From WS-9 sp036274595 (GTDB taxonomy: Bacteria > Eisenbacteria > RBG-16-71-46 > SZUA-252): a stretch of DNA of 11,360 bases. The notes below the pieces were generated by a model. The model worked only from the letters and a program-made list of their open reading frames with translations. It was not told where the DNA came from and made no database searches. The position numbers and the translations under genes were made by a program. Positions 1-6,839 of this stretch are shown piece after piece. The DNA lies in assembly GCA_036274595.1 (NCBI GenBank), contig DASUFL010000126.1, positions 1 to 11,360 on the forward strand, written 5' to 3'. Within the stretch, counting starts at the first letter, position 1, and each line of letters begins with the position of its first letter.

Positions 1-402
1 GGAGGAGCCCATCGCGAACTCGTCGCAGTTGGTCTTCCCGAAGAGGACCGCGTCGGCGGCGCGGAGCTTTTGAATCACGTGCGCGTCGTAGGGCGGGCGG
101 TACCTCTCGAGGATCAGGGAGCCGCACGTCGTGGGCACGCCGCGGATGCAGAGGTTGTCCTTGATCGCGACCGGAACGCCGGCGAGCGGGCCGAGCGCCT
201 CGCCCTTGGCCCGGCGCTCGTCGATGCGCGCGGCCTGGGCCAGGGTGCCCTCGGGATCGAGGTGCAGGTAGGTCCCGAGCCGCTCGGACGTCCTGCCGGC
301 GCGGGCGAGGAAGGCGCGGGCGATCTCGACGGCGCTCCGCGTTCCCTCGCGGACCGAGCGGGCCAGCTCCTCGGCGGTCTCGTGATGGATGGGCGCGCTC
401 AT
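1..402 (-). CDS. gatA: Glutamyl-tRNA(Gln)/aspartyl-tRNA(Asn) amidotransferase subunit A, N-terminal part (3' end beyond window)
   Basis: GatA is the glutaminase/amidase-signature subunit of the GatCAB complex. It releases ammonia from glutamine, which GatB uses to convert Glu-tRNA(Gln) or Asp-tRNA(Asn) to the correct amidated form in the cytoplasm. The first 134 residues are visible. They include the amidase-signature stretch GVPVAIKDN at residues 75-83, whose Lys81 is the family's catalytic lysine, and the conserved KTNCDEFAMGSS at residues 123-134. The cis-Ser and nucleophilic Ser lie just past the window edge. Full GatA is usually about 480-490 residues, so roughly 70% is missing because of the window boundary; nothing suggests truncation. 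The ATG at 402 overlaps the gatC stop as ATGA, and no strong Shine-Dalgarno precedes it, so translation is probably coupled to gatC. gatB is not in view and may follow. Confidence 0.96.
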   Translation of the reverse strand, partial: MSAPIHHETAEELARSVREGTRSAVEIARAFLARAGRTSERLGTYLHLDPEGTLAQAARIDERRAKGEALGPLAGVPVAIKDNLCIRGVPTTCGSLILERYRPPYDAHVIQKLRAADAVLFGKTNCDEFAMGSS

Positions 403-686
403 ACGACCCGCGGCACCCGGAAGTAGTCCCCCTCGCGATCCGGGGCCTGGGCGAGCGCCTCCTCGCGCACGTCGCACGGACGCTCCTCGTCCGGACGGAG
501 CGGAGGCGGATCGCCGGCCGCCACCGTGCTGGTCGGCTCGATTCCCTCGACGTCGAGCTCCTGGAGCTGCTCGACATACGCGAGGATCGCGACGAGCTCC
601 CGCACGTAGCGCTCCTCGTCTTCCGGAGCGACCTTGAGCCGCGCGAGCGCGGCGATCTTCTGGACGGTTCCGGCGTCAATCGGCAT
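399..686 (-). CDS. gatC: Glutamyl-tRNA(Gln)/aspartyl-tRNA(Asn) amidotransferase subunit C
   Basis: GatC is the small, non-catalytic belt subunit that wraps around GatA and GatB and stabilises the amidotransferase. The product is 95 residues, the normal size. It has the typical layout: an N-terminal helix carrying IAALARLKV (residues 11-19) followed by an acidic helix with EDEERYVRELVAIL, then a central segment LDVEGIEPTSTV (residues 44-55), a proline-rich DPPPLRPDE linker (59-67), and the C-terminal DYFRVPRVV that matches the family ending. The ATG start at 686 fits the family N-terminus and has a GGAG 7 nt upstream, inside the end of pcrA. The first 11 bp overlap the 3' end of pcrA, and its TGA overlaps the gatA ATG by 4 bp. 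gatC-gatA adjacency confirms the assignment. Confidence 0.97.
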   Translation of the reverse strand: MPIDAGTVQKIAALARLKVAPEDEERYVRELVAILAYVEQLQELDVEGIEPTSTVAAGDPPPLRPDEERPCDVREEALAQAPDREGDYFRVPRVV

Positions 687-2826
687 GGCTCAGCTCCGCG
701 AAGGCCGCGAGGATCTTCTTGGTGCCGGCGCGCCGGAACTGCACCGTGAGCTTGGCCCGCTCGCCCACCCCTTCACACGCCACCACCACGCCCTCTCCGA
801 ACTGCGGATGGATGACGCGCACGCCCACGGGGCTCGGTCCGCCGGAGCGGCTCGACGATCCCGAGGACGCCCCCGCGTAGCGGCGCGGGGACACCGGACG
901 GGCTGTCTGCCACGGCTCCGCCTCCTCGATCTCCAGGCACTCGCGTGGAATCTCGGCGATGAAGCGCGAGATTCCGCCGCCCGAGGCATTCCAGCTCCGG
1001 CGATAGTGCGCGTGGAAGAGATGCACTTCCTTCTGCGCGCGCGTGATCGCCACGTAGAGAAGGCGGCGCTCCTCTTCCAGCTCGGCCGGGTCGTCGAGCG
1101 CCGACGCGTGCGGCAGGAGCCCTTCTTCCATCCCCGCGATCATCACGACCGGGAACTCGAGCCCCTTGGCCGAGTGGATCGTCATGAGATTCACGGTGTC
1201 TTCGCCCTCCTCCCAGAGGTCGACGTCGGTCAGGAGCGAGACCTCGGCGAGGAACCCCTCGACGCTCGGCTCTTCCACGCGGCGCGCGTAGGCCTCCGCG
1301 CCCGCGATCAGCTCCTCGACGTTCTCGATCCGCTCCGCCGCCTCGGCGGGCTCCTCTTCCTGCAGGTACTCGCGGTACCGCACGCGCGCGACGAGCTCCG
1401 TCACACAGGCGGGAGGCGTGAGCGCAAGGAGCGGCTTCAAGGACTCGAAGAGATGCGCGACCTCGAGGAGCTTCCGGGACGAGGCCGGGCCGACCGCCTG
1501 CACCAGCTCCGGGTGCGCGAGCGCCTCGGGAACGGTGAGGCCGCGCGCGTCCATGAACTCGCGCAGGCGGTCCACCGTGGTCTTCCCGATGCCGCGCCCG
1601 GGGACGTTGATCACGCGGAGCCACGCGACCGTGTCCCGCGGCTGGACCGTCGCCCGGAGATACGCGAGCACGTCCTTCACTTCGCGGCGCTCGTAGAACG
1701 AGATGCCCCCCGTGATCTGGTACGGAATGGCGGAGCGGCGGAGCGCGTTCTCCACCGCGCGCGATTGCGCGTTGGTGCGGTAGAGCACGACGAAGTCTCC
1801 GTTCGAGCGGTCATCGCGTCGGCGCGCCTCGAGGAGGAGGGAGACCACCTTCTCTCCCTCGGCCTCCTCATCGGGAAGGACGTGGAGCTTGAGCGGATTC
1901 CCCGCCTCGTTCTCGGTCCAGAGCTCCTTCTCCTTGCGGCCCGCGTTGTGCTTCACCACGCCGTTCGCCGCGCGGAGGATGGTCCGGGTGGAGCGGTAGT
2001 TCTGCGTGAGGCGGAGCACCGTCGCGTCCGGGAACTGCTTCTCGAAGGAGAGGATGTTCCCCACGTCGGCCCCGCGCCAGCGGTAGATCGACTGATCGTC
2101 GTCCCCCACCACGGTGAGGTTCCGGTGCACGCGCGAGAGCCGCTCGATCAGCTCGAACTGGATGGAGTTCGTGTCCTGGTACTCGTCCACGAGCACGTGC
2201 TGGAAGCGCCCCGCGTACGAGCGGTGCACGTCCTCATCCGCGTCGAAGAGCCGGACCGTGTAGAGAAGGAGGTCGTCGAAGTCCATCGCCGCCCGGTCGC
2301 GGAGCGCTTTCGTGTACTTCGCGTACACCGGGGCGAGCTTCCGGTCGATGGGCGAGCGGATCTGCGACTCGAACGCCTCCGGCGTCACCCCTTCGTTCTT
2401 GAGCCGCGAGATGCGGGAGGAGGCGCCGGCGGGCGTGAGCATGCGATCCTCCCCGCCCTCGCCGCGCAGGAGCTCGCGCAGGAGCGAGCGCTGGTCGTCG
2501 GTATCGTAGATGACGAAGGACTTCGGGAAGCCGAGCAGCTCCGAGTGGCGGCGCAGGATCCGCACGCAGGTGGCGTGGAAGGTGCCGACCCAGGTCCGGA
2601 GCTCGTCCGTGGCGAGGAGCGATTCCACCCGCTCGCGCATCTCGCGGGCCGCCTTGTTCGTGAACGTGAAGGCGAGGACCGACCCCTCGGGGACGCCGCG
2701 CTCGCGCACGAGGTGCGCCACGCGACCGGTCAGGACGCGCGTCTTCCCGCTTCCCGCGCCCGCGAGAATGAGCAGGGGCCCGCCGGGATGCTCCACGGCC
2801 TGGCGCTGGACCGGGTTCAGTTCCAC
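676..2826 (-). CDS. pcrA: UvrD/PcrA-type superfamily 1A 3'-5' DNA helicase
   Basis: An ATP-dependent DNA translocase/helicase of the UvrD/Rep/PcrA family, acting in nucleotide-excision and mismatch repair and in clearing recombinase or stalled complexes from DNA. All helicase motifs are visible: Q-motif LNPVQRQAV (residues 3-11), Walker A AGAGSGKT with Lys28, motif Ia region LAFTFTNKAA (51-60), GTFHA (81-85), Walker B DEYQDTN (214-220), motif III GDDDQSIYRWRGA (241-253), motif IV QNYRST (275-280), motif V-region VNLMTIHSAKGLEF (545-558) and motif VI VAITRA (592-597). YERREVKD at 378-385 is the usual 2B-domain signature. After a Ser/Gly/Pro-rich linker (about 652-666), a small C-terminal domain beginning VGVRVIHPQFGEG resembles the PcrA/UvrD RNA-polymerase-binding Tudor-like tail. 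At 716 residues it has normal length. The start is GTG at 2826, 7 bp after the tamB stop; residues from the start match the family N-terminus. PcrA and UvrD cannot be told apart firmly here. Confidence 0.95.
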   Translation of the reverse strand: MELNPVQRQAVEHPGGPLLILAGAGSGKTRVLTGRVAHLVRERGVPEGSVLAFTFTNKAAREMRERVESLLATDELRTWVGTFHATCVRILRRHSELLGFPKSFVIYDTDDQRSLLRELLRGEGGEDRMLTPAGASSRISRLKNEGVTPEAFESQIRSPIDRKLAPVYAKYTKALRDRAAMDFDDLLLYTVRLFDADEDVHRSYAGRFQHVLVDEYQDTNSIQFELIERLSRVHRNLTVVGDDDQSIYRWRGADVGNILSFEKQFPDATVLRLTQNYRSTRTILRAANGVVKHNAGRKEKELWTENEAGNPLKLHVLPDEEAEGEKVVSLLLEARRRDDRSNGDFVVLYRTNAQSRAVENALRRSAIPYQITGGISFYERREVKDVLAYLRATVQPRDTVAWLRVINVPGRGIGKTTVDRLREFMDARGLTVPEALAHPELVQAVGPASSRKLLEVAHLFESLKPLLALTPPACVTELVARVRYREYLQEEEPAEAAERIENVEELIAGAEAYARRVEEPSVEGFLAEVSLLTDVDLWEEGEDTVNLMTIHSAKGLEFPVVMIAGMEEGLLPHASALDDPAELEEERRLLYVAITRAQKEVHLFHAHYRRSWNASGGGISRFIAEIPRECLEIEEAEPWQTARPVSPRRYAGASSGSSSRSGGPSPVGVRVIHPQFGEGVVVACEGVGERAKLTVQFRRAGTKKILAAFAELSHAD
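694..697 (-). promoter_or_regulatory. Shine-Dalgarno of gatC, embedded in the pcrA coding end
   Basis: On the minus strand GGAG lies 7 nt before the gatC ATG at 686. Because this site is inside the last codons of pcrA, ribosomes finishing pcrA will run over it and past the gatC start before terminating at 678-676. This supports the chosen gatC start and suggests reinitiation or coupling as well as independent entry. Confidence 0.6.
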
Positions 2827-2833
2827 GCGTCGA

Positions 2834-5800
2834 TCAGTATTCCAGTCGGATCTTGAGGTCGAGATTGTATTCCTGGGGCGGCCGGGCCGGATCCGTGCTC
2901 CGGATCTGCTGGCCCTTCAGCAGGAGGTGCCGGGTCACGCGATAGTCCGCGCTGATCTCCTGCTCCGCCTTGGCTGAGAAGTCCTTACTGTACTTGAAGT
3001 AGAACTGCGGGGTCACGTACTTTCCCACCCCCACCATGCTGAGCGCGCTCGTCGACTTGCTGCCGTCGGCGGCGCCGCCGCTCCCGCGCAGATCGATCGT
3101 GTCGATGAAGCCCGAGCTCCCGATCCAGCGCTCGACGTTCTGGAAGAGATAGTTCGAGATGGGCACGGCGACCGAGGGATCCACGCCTCCCGTCGCGGAC
3201 GCTTCGGTGGAGAGGCCGGACATGGGAACGAACTGCCCGAACGCGAGCGCCTTCCAGAGGTCGTTCGGCGGGGTTCCCTCGTCGTCGTACACACGCACCT
3301 TGAGCCGCGATACCCGATCGGTCAGCGCGAGGTACACGATGCGCGAGCCCTCCGTCGTGTTGGGCGCGGGGATCTGGGTCTCGCCCACGACGTTCACGTC
3401 CGGGTCGATGCGATCCGGGTTGTTGAAGCTGATCGTGCCCTGGAGGTTCCGGAACTCGCGGGTCATGACGTAGTACTTGCCCCCGCGCACCTCGAGGGTC
3501 CCGAGCGCGAGATCGCTATCGCCTTCGTTCTTGAAGGTGAGGGGACCATCGACCGTCTCCAGCTCCACCTCGGCGTCGAGGTTGCGGTAGAAGAAATTCC
3601 CAGGCAGGTCGACGTTCACGCTGTAGAGGAACGGAAGCGGCTCCGACGACGTCGAGGGGGGCTTCGAGAGGTCGAGCGTCAGCTCTCCCTTCGTGATCGT
3701 GCCATGTCCCGTGATGAGCGGACGCTGGCCGCCGAAGGGATCCGTTCCGTTCACGATGTCGAGCTTCCCCGTGAAGCGCGCGGCGTAGGTCGACCGGTCC
3801 GTCGCGGTGAAGTCGGTCGCGGTCACATGGAACTCGTACGTCCCCGGCGGTCCGAAGGCCGGCTTCTCCGCCTTGGCGCCCGTGGGCCACCGCCAGACCC
3901 CGTTGGCCTCGAGCTTCCCCTTCTCGCCCTGCTTCGCCGTCAGCTTCGTGATCGTGAGCTGCTTCTGGTCGAACGTGGCTTCGCTTTCGACGTTGGTCAG
4001 GACCTCGTCCCGGCCCGCGGGCCGGATCCTCGCGCCCGTGAGCTTGAACGACCCCGTCACGCGCGCGTCGGAAGGCGTCCCCGAGACGACGGCGGACGCG
4101 GTGTAGTGGCCGGTGCTGTATCCGATCAGATCGGGCAGGAGAATGCGCGCGATGGAAAAGTCGCCGTTCGGGATGTCGATGGTGAGGGTCATCGGCTCCT
4201 TGTCCATCACACGGTCCTCGGCGTAGATGCCGAGGTCGAGTGGAAGCTCCCCGTGAACCTGGGAGATCGACTCGTTCTGCTTCACGTCGAACCGGTTGAC
4301 CTTGAGCCTCCGCTTCTCGTAGGCGAGGTCGATGCCGGCGATCTCGCCCTGGACACCGCGGTAGGACATCGACGAGACGCGCCCCTCGACGCTCATCACC
4401 GGATCCGAGGTCGTGCCGCTGATGCGCGCCTTGCCGGTCGCGATCCCTTCGAGGGACCGAAGCGACGTGTCGGCCGGCGCCACGAGCTTGAGATCGAAGG
4501 AATCGAGGGAGGCGGTGAGCGCGAGATCCGCCCGGTTGGACCAGCCCCGGTCCCGCTTGGCGACCGCCTTGAGCCAGTCTTGAAGCGCGAGGTGGGGCCG
4601 GATCGTTCCGTGGACCGCGAGGCGGCTCGCCTGGCTCATCCAGGAGGCCTGCTCCACGGTGAGCACGCCGGGCGCGTAGTCGAGATCGACGCGCACGCTG
4701 TCCCCCACGATGTCTCCGACCGTCGGCTCCACGACCGAGAGCCGGAGCGAGACGTCCGGGTCCTTGAGCGGCCCGGTCGCGAGGAAGTCGCCATGGACGA
4801 CTCCGGCATAGCGGACCGCGCCATGCGCGAGTCCGGGGATGCGGCCGAGATCGACCTCCGCGATGGACCCGCGCGCGTCGATCGCGTCGGCCGACGGGTC
4901 GTAGTCGAGATCGAGGCGCATCGTGCCGGGATCGAGGTCGAGGGCGAGATCGGACACGCGCACGCGGCTCCCGAAGAAGCCGACCTTGACCGGCCCCCGG
5001 CTCCGGACGTGGTACTCGCCCGCCGTGAGGGCGACCGAGTCGACCAGGGCTTCCGCTCCCTGCTCGGCAAAGATCACCTTCCCGCCGAGCGTGATGAGCG
5101 TGTCGCCGAGAGCCTGGCGGTATCGCTCGATCCGGAGCGTCTTCCCCCCGCTCACGGTCGCGTCCACGTTGCCGAGCGGGCGCCCGCCGGCTTTGAGCCC
5201 GCGAATGCCGGCGTCCGCGATGAGATCGAGCTCGGGCTTGAGCTTGCCCTGCACTTCGAGCGTGAGCGAATCGCCTCCGATTCCGTTCCTGAGGCGCGTG
5301 TCGAAGAGATTCATCTGGGCCTGGTATTGCGGAGCCTCGATCGTTCCGCTGAACGTAGCGTCCACGCGGCCGTGCCCCGCCTCGATCTGCGGAGACGCCA
5401 GGAGCACGTTCATCCCCTCGAGGTTCCGGACGACGGCGTGCGCCGTCGCGGCCAGCGCGCCGTCCTTGCCCAGCGTCCCTGCCGCCACGATCCGGCTGCC
5501 GGGGATCTCGATCCAGCTCGAGTCGAGCTGCGCGGAGCCGCTCGGGTGGGTCGCGACGCGCACGTGTCCGCGCGAGATCTGGAGCTTGCCGAGCCGGCTC
5601 GGCATGAGGTCGACCGAGGCGAGGACGTCGATGTTGGGCGCGGCGCGGCGCACCGTGAAGCGGCCATGGCCGGCCAGCGATCCTGCCGGCGTGTTCTGCG
5701 GCGACTTCCACCACGGGAGCACTTTCGGGTTCACGTTCCGGAAGGCGAGGTCCGCGTTCAGCACCCCGCGCGTGTCGAACGTACCGCCGCCGGTCACGTT

Positions 5801-6838
5801 CGTGGAGCGCACCCGGAGATTCAATCCGGAGAAGTCGACCGCCCCGGGACGCGACCGAGCCTCGAGCACGAGCGTGTCGACCGGCTCGCCGGCGAAGGTG
5901 CCTTCGAGACAGACCCGCGCGTGACCGTCGGTCGGCGTCCCCGAGAAGGTCACCTCCCCCCGCGCCGTGCCCTCCTCGGTCGCGATCTCGAGGGCCTGGA
6001 AGAACTCGCGCAGCTCGAGCGGGTGGAGGTCGAGCGTGCCCTCGCGCACGCGCGCCTTCTCGAGATCCCAGTCCACCTCGGCGGTGATATGCGTCGAGCC
6101 GAGCCCGATCTCGAGCGGACGCGCCTTGAGCGTCGCCTTCTCCATGTCCAGCTCGCCGCTCAGCTCGAGACGGCCGGGCCGTCCCGGCGTGACGCTCACG
6201 CCCGAGAGCCGGTCGAGGACGATGGTCGAGTGCTCGGGGCCTGAGATGAGCGTCGCCACGCCGCCGATCTTCCCGTACCGGGTCTTCATGCGGTCCATCG
6301 AGAAGGCGCCGTTCTTCACCGCGATCACGACGCGCGTTCCGCCGAGCCCCTTGCCCTGGCCCTTCTTCTTCCGCGCGAATCGGGGCATCACGAGCTCCCC
6401 GCGGGGATCGTGGACGAGATCGATCCGGGGACTGTCCAGCTCGACCCGGAGATCCTGCCGCTGATGGAAGAGGAACGCGATCAGATCGAAATCGACGCGC
6501 AGGGACCGGGCCTGGGCCCAGGCCACCTCCCCCTCCGGCGTCTGGACGAGGAGCTTCGGGTTCTCGATCACCGCTCCGCGGAAGAGCGTGCCGCGCACGC
6601 TGGAGCTCGTGAAGCGCGTGGAGTCCGAGGTGGCGACCCGGTTCACCTCCGCGACGATCCGGCTCGTGAGCTCGGGGTTGCCGGTGCGGAACAGGAAGAG
6701 GAGCGAGGCGACCGCGAACGCGGCCAGCGCGAGCACGCCCAGGACCACGGCCAGCACGGCGCGGAAGACCGTGGACGCGTGAAATGGGCGCCGCTCGCGC
6801 GCTTCGCGCACGGGAGGTTCGGGTGTGGAACGGCTCAT
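2834..6838 (-). CDS. tamB: TamB-like translocation and assembly module protein (DUF490/AsmA-like superfamily)
   Basis: TamB proteins are anchored in the inner membrane, span the periplasm as a long hydrophobic beta groove, and work with an Omp85 partner. They have been linked to outer-membrane protein assembly and to phospholipid transport. The 1334-residue product has a basic N-terminus, one membrane helix at about residues 24-50, then an almost purely beta-type sequence. A motif of the form (S/T)G(T/P) followed shortly by P or D recurs at residues 299, 497, 688, 807 and 919, typical of the repeated strands in this superfamily. The C-terminal TamB domain (about 1080-1334) shows LGTLEVRGGKYYVM (1112-1125), TISFNNPDRIDPDV (1135-1148) and ends in YNLDLKIRLEY, the characteristic aromatic-terminated tail. 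Length is close to E. coli TamB (about 1260). A Lys/Gly-rich patch lies at 157-165. The ATG at 6838 comes 1 nt after the tamA-like stop (TGACATG) with no clear Shine-Dalgarno, so coupling is likely. Confidence 0.93.
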   Translation of the reverse strand: MSRSTPEPPVREARERRPFHASTVFRAVLAVVLGVLALAAFAVASLLFLFRTGNPELTSRIVAEVNRVATSDSTRFTSSSVRGTLFRGAVIENPKLLVQTPEGEVAWAQARSLRVDFDLIAFLFHQRQDLRVELDSPRIDLVHDPRGELVMPRFARKKKGQGKGLGGTRVVIAVKNGAFSMDRMKTRYGKIGGVATLISGPEHSTIVLDRLSGVSVTPGRPGRLELSGELDMEKATLKARPLEIGLGSTHITAEVDWDLEKARVREGTLDLHPLELREFFQALEIATEEGTARGEVTFSGTPTDGHARVCLEGTFAGEPVDTLVLEARSRPGAVDFSGLNLRVRSTNVTGGGTFDTRGVLNADLAFRNVNPKVLPWWKSPQNTPAGSLAGHGRFTVRRAAPNIDVLASVDLMPSRLGKLQISRGHVRVATHPSGSAQLDSSWIEIPGSRIVAAGTLGKDGALAATAHAVVRNLEGMNVLLASPQIEAGHGRVDATFSGTIEAPQYQAQMNLFDTRLRNGIGGDSLTLEVQGKLKPELDLIADAGIRGLKAGGRPLGNVDATVSGGKTLRIERYRQALGDTLITLGGKVIFAEQGAEALVDSVALTAGEYHVRSRGPVKVGFFGSRVRVSDLALDLDPGTMRLDLDYDPSADAIDARGSIAEVDLGRIPGLAHGAVRYAGVVHGDFLATGPLKDPDVSLRLSVVEPTVGDIVGDSVRVDLDYAPGVLTVEQASWMSQASRLAVHGTIRPHLALQDWLKAVAKRDRGWSNRADLALTASLDSFDLKLVAPADTSLRSLEGIATGKARISGTTSDPVMSVEGRVSSMSYRGVQGEIAGIDLAYEKRRLKVNRFDVKQNESISQVHGELPLDLGIYAEDRVMDKEPMTLTIDIPNGDFSIARILLPDLIGYSTGHYTASAVVSGTPSDARVTGSFKLTGARIRPAGRDEVLTNVESEATFDQKQLTITKLTAKQGEKGKLEANGVWRWPTGAKAEKPAFGPPGTYEFHVTATDFTATDRSTYAARFTGKLDIVNGTDPFGGQRPLITGHGTITKGELTLDLSKPPSTSSEPLPFLYSVNVDLPGNFFYRNLDAEVELETVDGPLTFKNEGDSDLALGTLEVRGGKYYVMTREFRNLQGTISFNNPDRIDPDVNVVGETQIPAPNTTEGSRIVYLALTDRVSRLKVRVYDDEGTPPNDLWKALAFGQFVPMSGLSTEASATGGVDPSVAVPISNYLFQNVERWIGSSGFIDTIDLRGSGGAADGSKSTSALSMVGVGKYVTPQFYFKYSKDFSAKAEQEISADYRVTRHLLLKGQQIRSTDPARPPQEYNLDLKIRLEY

Positions 6839-6839
6839 G

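Noticed and set aside
634..2856. 740-codon open frame on the plus strand opposite pcrA
   Set aside because: Low-complexity Arg/Leu/Glu/Val/His composition, no recognisable motif, and the opposite strand carries every SF1 helicase motif. A shadow frame.
3516..5714. 732-codon alternative frame on the minus strand within tamB
   Set aside because: Extremely Arg/Gly/Ala/Pro-rich, no motif, fully inside the confident TamB frame; a frame-shifted reading of GC-rich DNA.
3704..6244. 846-codon open frame on the plus strand opposite tamB
   Set aside because: The translation is Arg/Glu/Val/His-rich with no domain, and it mirrors a clear TamB gene. GC-rich third positions on the coding strand remove stops from the antisense frame.
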